This document shows positions 1 to 9,207 of a DNA stretch of 64,000 nucleotides, one piece after another (positions within the stretch are counted from its first letter, which is position 1; the number at the start of each line of letters is the position of its first letter). A model generated the notes under the pieces. The model searched no databases and was not told the DNA's origin. It saw only the letters and a list, made by a program, of their open reading frames with translations. A program made the position numbers and the translations under genes. The DNA is from CAG-791 sp000431495 (GTDB taxonomy: Bacteria > Bacillota > Clostridia > Lachnospirales > Lachnospiraceae): NCBI GenBank assembly GCA_052117605.1, contig JBQKIT010000007.1; one strand, given 5' to 3'.

Positions 1-993
1 CCAGCTCGTGCTTCCCCTGCGAATCAGGGAAACCGGCAGGACCACGGAGGACGGAGTTTCCTTTTCCTTCACCGCGCGCACCAGCATCTCGGCAGCGCTT
101 TCCGCCATTTCATGAAGCGGCTGATGAATCGTCGTGATAGCCGGTGTTGTGAGCTCGGACACAAACGTATCATCAAAGCCCACCACCTGCACATCCTCCG
201 GGATACGGATCCCAAGACTCGATGCATACTGAATAAACTCCGCCGCCATGACATCGCCGGAAACAAACAGACCGTCAAACCGCATCTGTCCGGATGCCAG
301 TCCCTCTGCCAGCTCTTTCAGATACTGGCTGTTGCCCACGTTATCCATGGCAGCCTCTGAAATTTGAATGTCCCGGCAGGTCATCCCATGATCCATGCAG
401 GCATCCATAAAGCCGTTTCTTCGAAGATCTGCAGGCATCCTCTGCTCGGAATTACCGCTGATCATCAATACATTCCGGCAGCCGCAGCGATACAAGTGCT
501 GCGCTGCCATTCTGCCGCCGTTATAGTTGTCGCAGGTAATGCTGCAGGCTGACATCTCGGAATAACGCTCAATGGTGATAATCGGTGCGTTCAATCTCTG
601 CAGGACGTCTTCCCCCACCTGCGCACTGCACAGAATGACCCCGGAAACCCGATTCTGCTGACAGATCGTCAGATATTTCTCCAGCGTGTCCTCCTCCGTC
701 TTCGTATTGAACAGAAGAATCTGGTAGCCCTTTTTGCGAATGGCCTCCTCCAGCTCACTGATCAGAACTGCGAAGAAGGGATGCCGGATATGCGGCACAA
801 TCAGCGCAACCATGTTGCTGGTCTGTTTAGAAAGAGACCGTGCCACCTCATTCGGCTGATAATTCAGCTTCTTCATCGCCTGATCCACGCTGTCCCTTGC
901 CTTGTCGCTGATATACCCGCGATTGTTCAGGATTCTGGAAACCGTGCTGACGGATAGTCCCGCCTCCTCGGCTACCTCCTTTAATGTCACCAT
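1..993 (-). CDS. LacI-family transcriptional regulator (3' end cut by window)
   Basis: The 331 codons in the window have no stop; the frame runs off the left edge. The first 30 or so residues form the LacI helix-turn-helix (LKEVAEEAGLSVSTVSRILN), followed by a periplasmic-binding-protein-like sensor domain. The last visible residues, RRGSTSW, match the usual C-terminus of the family, so probably only a few residues are missing. The ATG start is preceded by AGGAATT. It lies directly downstream of the GH32 gene and is the last gene of the saccharide locus, so it is the obvious candidate repressor of that locus. A TATAAT box and a CG-centred palindrome just upstream suggest its own, autoregulated promoter. 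The inducing sugar cannot be read from sequence. Confidence 0.93.
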   Translation of the reverse strand, partial: MVTLKEVAEEAGLSVSTVSRILNNRGYISDKARDSVDQAMKKLNYQPNEVARSLSKQTSNMVALIVPHIRHPFFAVLISELEEAIRKKGYQILLFNTKTEEDTLEKYLTICQQNRVSGVILCSAQVGEDVLQRLNAPIITIERYSEMSACSITCDNYNGGRMAAQHLYRCGCRNVLMISGNSEQRMPADLRRNGFMDACMDHGMTCRDIQISEAAMDNVGNSQYLKELAEGLASGQMRFDGLFVSGDVMAAEFIQYASSLGIRIPEDVQVVGFDDTFVSELTTPAITTIHQPLHEMAESAAEMLVRAVKEKETPSSVVLPVSLIRRGSTSW

Positions 994-1022
994 AATTCCT
1001 TCCCCCCGCTTCGTAGAACTGC

Positions 1023-1056
1023 AAATCGTTCGTTTTGAAATAACACTCTTATTATA
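1023..1056 (-). promoter_or_regulatory. lacI promoter with candidate LacI operator
   Basis: On the minus strand a perfect TATAAT lies at 1051-1056; the -35 near 1074-1079 is poor. Just downstream, at 1023-1036, is AAATCGTTCGTTTT, a pseudopalindrome of form AAANCGNNCGNTTT with a central CG pair, as is common for LacI-family operators. It would sit inside the first 20 transcribed bases, 30 bases before the lacI start. Autorepression is inferred. Confidence 0.45.
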
Positions 1057-1076
1057 TCCGAAAAATCACAGTTACT

Positions 1077-2429
1077 TTAGATCCATTCTTTCAGGTTTTC
1101 ACTCACTTCCATCTTATCCACCGCTTCCGCGCGAAGCTCCGGAAAATCCACCGCCAGATAGAAGGTTCCTTCATTTCCGAGCAGCTCCAGAATTCCATGA
1201 TCATAGATCAGCTCCAGATTCTCCAGCTCGCAGCCCGTCTCACAGGAATCGGTAACAATTCCTCTTGTAAAGAACAGTTTTTTCGTATCCCGCTGGCATT
1301 CCAGCTTCAAAAGGCAGGTTTCCTTCGACAGAAAACGGATTTCCCACTCCATATCCTCATCATGCATGCCCATTGTTTCCGGTTCCGGAACAAACGGCAG
1401 CGGATTCTGATTACACAGTTTCAGACAGCAGGCGCCGTCCAGAATTCCGTTTTCCGTCTGAGCAAACGCTTCCATGACTGCAGACGGAAAATTCTGCCGC
1501 AGGATATATCCATCCTTATTCCGGATCAGCGAAAACTCTTTGGGAATGGACATCATTCCTGTCGTGATTCCGCCCACGCATTTCGTACGAAGCCACGAAA
1601 CAGAAAGGACCTTCTCCGGTCCGCTGAAGGTCTGTGCTGCATAAGGAAGAACCACATCCGGTCCCATTTGAGACGCACATCTTCGCTCCTGTTCCTGATG
1701 AAACTCATAACCATCGAAGCTTCCGACATAATAATAGCCGTGTGCTGTCCAGAATACCCACTTCTCTTCACCGGTCTCACGTCCACCTTCTTTTGTTGAA
1801 ATCACCGGAAGGCGGAACAGATCGGGGCACTCATATCCGGACTCCAGTGTAACGCGCTGCGTCATGGTAAACTGCTCCAGATCCTCCGACCTCCAGATTC
1901 CGAAATCATTGTTCTCAATCCAGAGAACCAAAATGTATGCTCCGCTTTCCTCGTGCCAGAACACCTTCGGGTCACGATTTTCGGCGGCAAGCGTTTCCAT
2001 GATCTCTCCTGCCTCGCAGATCCCGTCCTTTTTAATCAGGGTATTCCCCCCATCTGTGCTGTATGCCAAACGAATCGTATAGGGTTTCCCCTTGCTTTCC
2101 CTCGAGGAATGTCCTGCTGCCGTGTAAAAGAACAAAAGCGCGTCCTTCGGCAGTCCCAGAAGCCCGCGATCATTCCGAATGGCACAGCCGGAGAACATCA
2201 GACCGTTCTCATCCGGCTCCAGAACATCTCCAAGATCCTCCCAGTGCAGAAGATCGGTTCCTCTTGCATGTCCCCAGGTCATGCAGTTCCAGTCAATTCC
2301 TCTCGGATTATGCTGATAATACAATTCATAAATTCCATCGTGGTAAACCAGTCCGTTGGGATCATTCATCCAGCCATATGAAGGCGTAAAATGAAGTGAC
2401 GGCTTGTACATGTTGTTCTTTTCAGTCAT
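1077..2429 (-). CDS. GH32 beta-fructofuranosidase (sucrose/FOS hydrolase)
   Basis: A 450-residue glycoside hydrolase family 32 protein that should split terminal beta-fructofuranosyl bonds in sucrose, raffinose or fructo-oligosaccharides. The three family motifs are visible: WMNDPNG with the nucleophile Asp near residue 23, RDP near residue 150 (transition-state Asp), and ECPDLF near residue 200 (acid/base Glu). The beta-propeller is followed by a C-terminal beta-sandwich region. No signal peptide, so it acts in the cytoplasm on imported sugar. The start has a good AGAGAGG site; a second Met at residue 7 is possible. It follows the GH36 gene by 18 bases. Whether the substrate is sucrose, sucrose-6-phosphate or kestose-type sugars is open; the ABC and MFS importers nearby favour unphosphorylated substrate. 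Confidence 0.92.
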   Translation of the reverse strand: MTEKNNMYKPSLHFTPSYGWMNDPNGLVYHDGIYELYYQHNPRGIDWNCMTWGHARGTDLLHWEDLGDVLEPDENGLMFSGCAIRNDRGLLGLPKDALLFFYTAAGHSSRESKGKPYTIRLAYSTDGGNTLIKKDGICEAGEIMETLAAENRDPKVFWHEESGAYILVLWIENNDFGIWRSEDLEQFTMTQRVTLESGYECPDLFRLPVISTKEGGRETGEEKWVFWTAHGYYYVGSFDGYEFHQEQERRCASQMGPDVVLPYAAQTFSGPEKVLSVSWLRTKCVGGITTGMMSIPKEFSLIRNKDGYILRQNFPSAVMEAFAQTENGILDGACCLKLCNQNPLPFVPEPETMGMHDEDMEWEIRFLSKETCLLKLECQRDTKKLFFTRGIVTDSCETGCELENLELIYDHGILELLGNEGTFYLAVDFPELRAEAVDKMEVSENLKEWI

Positions 2430-2447
2430 TTTTTTTCCTCTCTTTTT

Positions 2448-4466
2448 TCATTCCAGCGTGATCCGGAGAATCTCTCCGCGTCTGCAACCGGGAATTCTCT
2501 GAACAGAATCCTCCCGCTCTGCCGACACCTTCTGTCCATCCTGCCGGATCACAAGGATCTTCCGATCAGCGGAACAGATCAGATCTCCCTTCTCCAGCAC
2601 GCGCACGCATACTTCCTCCGGGCTCTCCGACAGCTTTTCCACGGTAGCTCCCGAAATGTATTTTCCTGCAATTCCGTATACCTGAATCGTCCACTTCGGA
2701 AGGATCTGATACATCACAGCCTCATCTGCTTCCAGATGGATCGAATAGGCACTCTTCTCAGACAAAGGTCCGCAGCTTCGAGTCTGTGTATCGTAAACCA
2801 CATATTCGCCGCCGGAGAGCGCCGGAATATCTTCCATGGAAATTCTTCCATCCGCAGCCTCTCCGTCCTTCCGGATATTAAATGCGGCAATATACCAGGC
2901 ATCGTCTTTCCGGTTAAATATCTTCAGAATGGTTCCGTTCTCTGTCGGATCCTCGAACAGACTGTCCACCGTCGGAAGCCCGACATCCTCGCACCGCAGA
3001 ATGGTTCCATCCTCCAGTATCAACGGGCGGATCATCTCCGGATTGGTTCTCCCCACCTTATCGCTCGTGTACACCGGTCCCCCGCTGATAGCGCGAAGAA
3101 TGCCGTTCTGCCGGTTCTCCGGATGCTCCGAGAAGAACATATCCCAATCTCCGGTATAGAAAAGTCCTGACCAAAGAGAGCCGTAGGCATTCTGAATTGC
3201 GTGCTCTCGGAATCCATGCTCTACATTTGGTACAAAATCATCGCTGGTTCTTGTGATCATGCTGGACGGACGATGCCACACATCCTCCGCCCCCATTCCC
3301 ATGCAGTTGATGATAGCATTGTCAAAATGAAGGGCGGCCGAAGCATTCAATCCCTTCTGAAGTCCTCCCGAGGCTTCCCCATAGCTCTCTCTCCCCGCAT
3401 GAAAAATCGAGATGGAGCTCTGACCATCTACTTTGATAAAATCAATTCCGCACTGTGATTTCAGATACTGATGCCATCGGTCGTAGAAGGAAAACGCTTT
3501 TCCAGGCTCTGTGGACGGCACAATTCTTCCGTCCGGAAGTGTCTCCGTCGTCCCTGCAAAGAATCGATCGGCAGCCGAGTCCTTCTCCAAACCATTCCAA
3601 TACCCCATCACGGCGTGCCATACACCCACATAGGGAATCTGCTCTTCCTTCAGACGCCGCACCGCATTCCCCAGTCCATGAGGAAACCGGCTCTTGTCCG
3701 TATCTACCCCGCGCAAAAGCTGTGAATCAAGATCTGCATCCAGCCAGCCGTCATCAATAAGAACCCAGCCGACAGGGACCTGCTTCTCCTTCAGCTCCTT
3801 TACCTTGTCCAGAAGCCCTTCTTCATTCACCTCATGGTAAAAAGCATCCCAGCTGCACCAGCCAAACTTCTTAAAAAGCTCCGGGAATCTGCGGTTTTTC
3901 CGGAGCATCTCCGGATGTCCCAGAGCTGCTGCCGCATTTTTTCCGGCACGCTCGATACATTCATACGGATTCTGACCACATGCAATGGCCGCTGCCAGCG
4001 CATCCACCGAGGTCATCCCATGTTTATTGGAAGACAGACGGATCAGAATTCCGTCTTCCGCTCCCTCCAGATCCCCGCGATACACCTCGCTGCACACCGC
4101 CAGGATGCATACATAATGATCCGGATACTTCAGAAGAATCATCTGGGAGTTCGCGGGGATATCCCCAAAGCTTTTCGGAAAGGCCGGTCTTGTCCACCAG
4201 CATTTGTGCTGATAAACCGCAAGAATCCCCTGGCATTCCGGAAGCGGAAGCTTTGCACAGACTCCCTCCTGCGGATCAATGGTGAGCTGTGCCTCAAATT
4301 TCGGCTCTGTCTGCGAGGTCTCCCCCTTCATATACAAAAGGCAGCCATCCTCCTGTTCCTGCACCTCGATACGCAGCTCCAGTTTTTTCTTCTTGGCAAG
4401 TCCGAATTTGTCCTGAAATTCCCCCTGATAATGATTTGTGATCGGTTCTGCTGTAAATGAATACAT
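2448..4466 (-). CDS. Sip1-type GH36 alpha-galactosidase (raffinose synthase family)
   Basis: A 672-residue protein of the raffinose synthase / seed-imbibition (Sip1) branch of GH36. In plants this branch holds galactosyltransferases and alkaline alpha-galactosidases; in bacteria it is most likely an alpha-galactosidase. Visible motifs are GWCSWDAFYH near residue 200, LIDDGW near 235, the nucleophile-bearing FIKVDGQ near 345 and the acid/base region RTSDDF near 405. No signal peptide. A good AAAGGAGG site precedes the ATG. Between GH13 and GH32 genes it would remove galactose from raffinose or stachyose before sucrose is broken. Transglycosylation activity cannot be ruled out. Confidence 0.85.
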   Translation of the reverse strand: MYSFTAEPITNHYQGEFQDKFGLAKKKKLELRIEVQEQEDGCLLYMKGETSQTEPKFEAQLTIDPQEGVCAKLPLPECQGILAVYQHKCWWTRPAFPKSFGDIPANSQMILLKYPDHYVCILAVCSEVYRGDLEGAEDGILIRLSSNKHGMTSVDALAAAIACGQNPYECIERAGKNAAAALGHPEMLRKNRRFPELFKKFGWCSWDAFYHEVNEEGLLDKVKELKEKQVPVGWVLIDDGWLDADLDSQLLRGVDTDKSRFPHGLGNAVRRLKEEQIPYVGVWHAVMGYWNGLEKDSAADRFFAGTTETLPDGRIVPSTEPGKAFSFYDRWHQYLKSQCGIDFIKVDGQSSISIFHAGRESYGEASGGLQKGLNASAALHFDNAIINCMGMGAEDVWHRPSSMITRTSDDFVPNVEHGFREHAIQNAYGSLWSGLFYTGDWDMFFSEHPENRQNGILRAISGGPVYTSDKVGRTNPEMIRPLILEDGTILRCEDVGLPTVDSLFEDPTENGTILKIFNRKDDAWYIAAFNIRKDGEAADGRISMEDIPALSGGEYVVYDTQTRSCGPLSEKSAYSIHLEADEAVMYQILPKWTIQVYGIAGKYISGATVEKLSESPEEVCVRVLEKGDLICSADRKILVIRQDGQKVSAEREDSVQRIPGCRRGEILRITLE

Positions 4467-4496
4467 TTTCCCTCCTTTTCTGCGATTCCCCCTTTT

Positions 4497-6182
4497 TTAT
4501 TTCCCTCCGGCGGACATCAACACTGCCGCTTCAAACGGATGCAGCGTTACCCTCCTCCCGGAAACCTCTCTGTCATAATTATCAATGATCGTCCAATAAT
4601 CGTTTTCGGGAAGCACGGCTTCCAGCTCATGATCTGAGAAATTACACAGTGTCAGAATGCTTCCGCATCCACTGGTCCTGCGATAGGCAAGAAGATTTTC
4701 CACATCCTCCCCATAAGGTACAAAATCTCCGTCTACCAGAATCTCCGCATAATCCGGGTTTCTTCTGAGCGCAATCAGTCTCTTCCAGAAAGATAAAATC
4801 GAATGCGCATCTGCAGACTCCTGCTCTGCGTTCAGCTCCTTGTATTCCGGGTTCATCGGAAACCACGGTGTGCCGGTTGTAAACCCGCCTTTTTCCTCTG
4901 CGGTCCACCGGAAGGGCGTTCGGGCATTGTCACGGGAAAGGTCCCAGACCGCCTGCATGATTTTTTCTTCGCTCGTCCCCGCCTCTTTTGCGACCCTGTA
5001 CTGATCGTAGGTCTGAAGATCATTGTATTCTTCAATCGATGACAGATGAATGTTCCGCATGCCAAGCTCCTGCCCCTGATAGATAAAAGGAGTTCCCCTG
5101 CGCATCATAAGCATCACTGCCAGCATCGTTGCACCGTAATAGTTGCGCCCTGCTTCAGGAAGATAATAATCAATTTCTCTGGGCTGATCATGATTTTCCA
5201 TACAGGGAGCAATCCAACAGTTCTGTCCCAGAGACTGATAGGTCGCGTACATCCGGCTCTTCAATTCATCCGGAGTCCACTCTCTTCTATCATACCAGAA
5301 CAGATTTGGTTCCTTCAGATTGATTGTGCAGAAGGAGAAATCAAAGATCATGGAGAAATAGCCATCTTCCAGAGAAACATACTTCTCCAGTCCTTCCCCC
5401 TTGACACCGCTCGCTTCTCCGACAGTCATGGCATTCACTCTTCCATAGGTCCTGTCGCGCATCTCCGTCAGGAATTCTCCGATCCCCGGCCGATTCAATG
5501 ACCCCAGAGAAATCGTGACAAGTCCGTCCTCTCCGTCTGCCGGATAAGCGGGAAGCCCCTCCTGCTTTTTCAGATACGTGATAGCATCCATACGGAAGCC
5601 CGCAACCCCCTTGTCGAGCCACCAGTTCATCATGTCATAAATTTCCTGCCGAAGCTCCGGATTCTCCCAGTTCAGATCCGGCTGCTCCGCAGCAAATACA
5701 TGAAGATAGTCATAGTCGGTTTCGCCAAGTCTGCTCCAGGCACTTCCTCCAAAAAGAGACCTCCAGTTATTCGGTGCCTCTCCGCCCTGTCTCTTTCTCA
5801 GGTAGAAGTACTTTCCGTATTTTCCCTCCGGATCTTCCTTCGCCTTCTGAAACCACTCATGTTGATCTGAGCAATGATTCACCACCATATCCATGATGAT
5901 CTGAATGCCGCGCTTCTTCGCTTCCGCAAGGAGCTCGTCAAAATCTGCCATCGTCCCGAACATCGGATCAATGGAATAGTAATCGGAGATATCATAGCCG
6001 TTATCTACCATCGGAGACGGATAGATGGGGCTCAGCCAGATAACATCTGCGCCGAGCTCCTTTATATAATCCAGCTTTGAAAGAATTCCTCGAAGATCTC
6101 CAATCCCGTCTCCGTTGGAATCGCAAAAGCTTTTCGGATAAATCTGATAAGCAATTGAATTTTTCCACCAGTATTTTTCCAT
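4497..6182 (-). CDS. GH13_31 alpha-glucosidase (first copy)
   Basis: A 561-residue oligo-1,6-glucosidase/alpha-glucosidase type enzyme. The four GH13 regions are present: DMVVNHCSD, GFRMDAITY (nucleophile Asp), VGEASG (acid/base Glu) and ENHDQPR. QIYPKSFCDSNGDGIGDLRG near the N-terminus is the family's loop motif. The residue after the nucleophile is Ala rather than Val; in this subfamily Val marks strict alpha-1,6 enzymes, so alpha-1,4 or mixed, or sucrose-type, specificity is more likely (family knowledge, not proof). I start it at the Met of MEKYWWKN because GGGAGAG sits about nine bases upstream; an in-frame ATG six codons earlier overlaps that site. Cytoplasmic. It is a paralogue of the gene at 7394-9082. 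Confidence 0.9.
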   Translation of the reverse strand: MEKYWWKNSIAYQIYPKSFCDSNGDGIGDLRGILSKLDYIKELGADVIWLSPIYPSPMVDNGYDISDYYSIDPMFGTMADFDELLAEAKKRGIQIIMDMVVNHCSDQHEWFQKAKEDPEGKYGKYFYLRKRQGGEAPNNWRSLFGGSAWSRLGETDYDYLHVFAAEQPDLNWENPELRQEIYDMMNWWLDKGVAGFRMDAITYLKKQEGLPAYPADGEDGLVTISLGSLNRPGIGEFLTEMRDRTYGRVNAMTVGEASGVKGEGLEKYVSLEDGYFSMIFDFSFCTINLKEPNLFWYDRREWTPDELKSRMYATYQSLGQNCWIAPCMENHDQPREIDYYLPEAGRNYYGATMLAVMLMMRRGTPFIYQGQELGMRNIHLSSIEEYNDLQTYDQYRVAKEAGTSEEKIMQAVWDLSRDNARTPFRWTAEEKGGFTTGTPWFPMNPEYKELNAEQESADAHSILSFWKRLIALRRNPDYAEILVDGDFVPYGEDVENLLAYRRTSGCGSILTLCNFSDHELEAVLPENDYWTIIDNYDREVSGRRVTLHPFEAAVLMSAGGK

Positions 6183-6242
6183 AATCCGTTTCTCTCCCAT
6201 CGTTTCCCTGTCTGTTATTTCCCGCTTTCTGCGCCTCGCGCG

Positions 6243-7397
6243 TTATGTCTTATCCTTTTTCAGGCAATAGCGCACCACCAGGATACCGGCAGCTGCCTGC
6301 ATCACCATACACACGGAAAACAGCATTTTCATTCCGGCCAGATCCATCACAACACCGGCATACACGGCGCTGATCATTCCCGCCATGCAGCCGTACACCG
6401 CATCCATCAGATTATGCCCGAGATTTTTCTGTTCCCCATCCACATAGATTTCGGTCACCTCCCGCATCGTCGGAACCTGTACCGCATAAGCCGCATTGTT
6501 GATACAGGTTCCCAGAACAACCATAACAGGATGCACCGCCAGCAGATCCAGAATCAGCATTCCGCACGGAAGAATTCCAAGCAGTACATATCTGGTTTTC
6601 AGCGAAAGCCTGCATATTTTTCCCGCAAGAAGCAAAAGCGGAACCTGCATCATAATTCCGAAGAAATTATCTGCTCCGAACCAGCCTATGCTGCCGCCCA
6701 GATTTCTGATAATGGAAACCTTCAGGTTGTTGACAGGCGCCACCGCCATCCCGACGAGAAACAAAATTACAAGAAGACTTGTATAGTTTGAATTTCCAAG
6801 CAGAGCTTTCAGATCCTGAGAAGAATGCCTTGCCGCACGATGTTCCGTCCGAGCCACATCCGGAAGTGTAAAACTTGCCGCCAGCACAATGCCAACGGTG
6901 ATCACGCCGCCCCGGATCATAATATCGTAGCCGTATCTTTCAATCATCTGCCCTTGAAAAAGCATGCCTGCCGCAAGTGTGAAGGGCCCCATTGCGCGCA
7001 GCTTCCCATATAACGCTCCGTCTCCCGGAAATGTATGAAGAATCCAGGCGTCCACGCAGGAAATCATCGGGCCAAATGTAAGCCCGATGATCGCATAAAC
7101 AAGCGCAATCACACGGTTATCTGCAGAAAAGTGCGACAGCAGCACGGACAGCATCAAAACCAGCAGGCTGATGAGCAGCACCGGCTTCTTGTTTGACTGT
7201 GCCCGGTCACAGATTCTTCCCAGAAGAAGAGATCCTGCGAACGCACAGGCCTGATACCCAAACACAGCTGCAGATAATCCGGTATTGGAAATCCCGTTTT
7301 CTACGAGAAGCGCCGTAATATATCCGCAAAAGGTGGCATAATACCCCCAATACCCCAGCTGAATCAATGCAAAGCAAAAAATCTGTCTCTTTTTCAT
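6243..7397 (-). CDS. MFS transporter, probable sugar symporter
   Basis: A 384-residue membrane protein with about 12 predicted hydrophobic helices and the loop motif GRICDRAQSNKK between helices 2 and 3, as in major facilitator transporters. Its closest overall style is the LacY-like MFS_1 group. The ATG overlaps the stop of the upstream glucosidase gene (ATGA) and has no clear Shine-Dalgarno site of its own, so it is probably translationally coupled. Wedged between two GH13_31 genes, it most likely imports a disaccharide or trisaccharide, giving the locus a second uptake route besides the ABC system. An export role for excess hexose is possible. Confidence 0.8.
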   Translation of the reverse strand: MKKRQIFCFALIQLGYWGYYATFCGYITALLVENGISNTGLSAAVFGYQACAFAGSLLLGRICDRAQSNKKPVLLISLLVLMLSVLLSHFSADNRVIALVYAIIGLTFGPMISCVDAWILHTFPGDGALYGKLRAMGPFTLAAGMLFQGQMIERYGYDIMIRGGVITVGIVLAASFTLPDVARTEHRAARHSSQDLKALLGNSNYTSLLVILFLVGMAVAPVNNLKVSIIRNLGGSIGWFGADNFFGIMMQVPLLLLAGKICRLSLKTRYVLLGILPCGMLILDLLAVHPVMVVLGTCINNAAYAVQVPTMREVTEIYVDGEQKNLGHNLMDAVYGCMAGMISAVYAGVVMDLAGMKMLFSVCMVMQAAAGILVVRYCLKKDKT

Positions 7398-9082
7398 CTT
7401 CTAAGCAGTAATGCCTCAAACGGCTTCAATGCAATAACAGGTTCCACGGTGCTTCTCCGATAATTCGACATCAGAATTTCAGGAGCTCCTTCAAGCTCCA
7501 GAGAGATCTCCTTGTCCTGGAAATTCAGAATAATAAGAAGCGTTGCAGCTTCGTCACTCCGTTCAAACGCAATCACATTTTTCTTTTCCCGGTAGCAGGG
7601 AATGAACTTTCCATAGGTAAGTACCTCTGTGAATTCGGAGTTTGTGCGGAGCCGGATCATCTCCTTATACCAGCTCCAGAGAGAATCCGGATCATCCATT
7701 TCCCGCTCTGCGTTGACCTCCGGATAATTCGGGTTTGCCGGAAGCCAGGTCTTGTCCGCATCTGAAAATCCGGAGTTTTTCGATTCATTCCAGGGGAACG
7801 GCATCCGGCTGTGGTCCCGGCTCTGCAGGGTCACCTCTTCCCAGGCCTTCTGCCGGTCATAGCCATATTCAAGTGCTCTCTTGTACTCTTCCTTTGTCTG
7901 GATATCCGCATAATCATCAATCGTCGGAAGGTAATTGTTGCGCATTCCAAGCTCCATGCCCTGATAAATCAGCGCACTGCCCGGCCGCATCACATTGAGA
8001 AGCCCCAGCATCGAAGCGCCGTAGAAGTTCTGTCCCTCCTTCGGAAGCATACGGTCGATCATTCTTGAGAGGTCATGCCCCTCCAGCATCGGAAGATACC
8101 AGCAATCCTCTTCCGTTGCCTCGACCTTTTCAAACAGCGTTGCCTTAAACTCCTCCGCGGTCCAATGGTTTAAATCAAACCAGAAGAAGTTCGGTGCCTT
8201 CTTGTCCAGATGCTCCAGCGAGAATTCGAAAATGGTCGAAAAGTAGCCATCCTTCTGGGAAATGAACTTCGGAAGCTCCCCATCGCGAACGCCGCCAACT
8301 TCTCCGATTGTGATCACCTGATCCCGGATTTCTTTTCTCCCATAGGTTCTGTCCCGGATTTCTGCCAGAATTTCTCCGATTCCGGAGACATTCAGCGAAC
8401 CGTAATTGGGAGAGCACAGTCCATCCGGCGCATCTGCCGGATATGACGGAAGCCCAGGCTGCTTTTTAATATAGGTAATCGCATCCAGCCGAAAGCCTGC
8501 GATGCCCTTGTCCAGCCACCAGTTCATCATGTCATAGATCTGCTCCCGCATTTCCCGGCAGTCCCAGTTCAGATCCACCTGCTCCTTCGCAAATACATGA
8601 AGATAATAGTAGTCACTGCCTGGCACCTTCTCCCAGACGGAGCCTCCGAAGATGGATCTCCAGTTGTTCGGGGGATTTCCGTTCTCACCTTTCCGGAAGA
8701 AGAAATACTTCCCATACGGGCCCTCCGGATCCCGAAGAGCCTTCTGAAACCACTCATGCTGATCCGAACAATGATTGACAACCATATCCAGAATGAACCG
8801 GATACCCAGCTGCTTCCCGGTCTCAACCATCCGGTCAAAATCCTCCATCGTGCCGAACATCGGATTGATCTGATAGTAATCCGATACATCATATCCGTTA
8901 TCCACCATTGGTGAAGCGAAGATCGGATTCAGCCAGACCGTATGAATTCCCAGCGATTTCAGATAGGGAAGCTTCTCCGTAATTCCGTTCAGATCTCCGA
9001 TTCCATCTCCGTTGCTGTCCCGAAAGCTTGCCGGATAGACCTGATAAATCACTTCTTTGTGATACCATTTCCTGTTTTCCAT
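7394..9082 (-). CDS. GH13_31 alpha-glucosidase (second copy)
   Basis: A 562-residue paralogue of the 4497-6182 product. Regions seen: DMVVNHCSD, GFRLDAITY (nucleophile Asp), TIGEVGG (acid/base Glu) and, unusually, EGHDLSR where the family has ENHDQPR; the catalytic His and Asp are kept. Ala follows the nucleophile, as in the first copy. The start is set at MENRKW because AAAGGAG lies six bases upstream; an in-frame ATG eight codons earlier lies inside a stem-loop and before the ribosome site. No signal peptide. The diverged region IV suggests that the two copies handle different linkages or acceptors. Confidence 0.9.
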   Translation of the reverse strand: MENRKWYHKEVIYQVYPASFRDSNGDGIGDLNGITEKLPYLKSLGIHTVWLNPIFASPMVDNGYDVSDYYQINPMFGTMEDFDRMVETGKQLGIRFILDMVVNHCSDQHEWFQKALRDPEGPYGKYFFFRKGENGNPPNNWRSIFGGSVWEKVPGSDYYYLHVFAKEQVDLNWDCREMREQIYDMMNWWLDKGIAGFRLDAITYIKKQPGLPSYPADAPDGLCSPNYGSLNVSGIGEILAEIRDRTYGRKEIRDQVITIGEVGGVRDGELPKFISQKDGYFSTIFEFSLEHLDKKAPNFFWFDLNHWTAEEFKATLFEKVEATEEDCWYLPMLEGHDLSRMIDRMLPKEGQNFYGASMLGLLNVMRPGSALIYQGMELGMRNNYLPTIDDYADIQTKEEYKRALEYGYDRQKAWEEVTLQSRDHSRMPFPWNESKNSGFSDADKTWLPANPNYPEVNAEREMDDPDSLWSWYKEMIRLRTNSEFTEVLTYGKFIPCYREKKNVIAFERSDEAATLLIILNFQDKEISLELEGAPEILMSNYRRSTVEPVIALKPFEALLLRR

Positions 9083-9097
9083 TTCGTTCTCCTTTAA

Positions 9098-9159
9098 AAA
9101 ATGCATTTCTCATCAAGAATTTGTCTCCCTCGACATATTTCCGATAAGAAATGCATTTT
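9098..9159 (-). promoter_or_regulatory. Stem-loop between permease and glucosidase genes
   Basis: Arms at 9098-9114 and 9143-9159 are 17-base inverted repeats with one mismatch, separated by 28 bases. Each arm holds ATGCAT. No T-tract follows on the minus strand, so it is not a standard terminator. Its place between the ABC genes and the enzyme genes suggests mRNA processing, 3' protection of the transporter message or partial attenuation. It lies next to the glucosidase ribosome site. Confidence 0.6.
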
Positions 9160-9207
9160 CACAATTCGCGTATTTTCTGTTTCAGCGGCTATGGTCCGCC
9201 TTTATCA

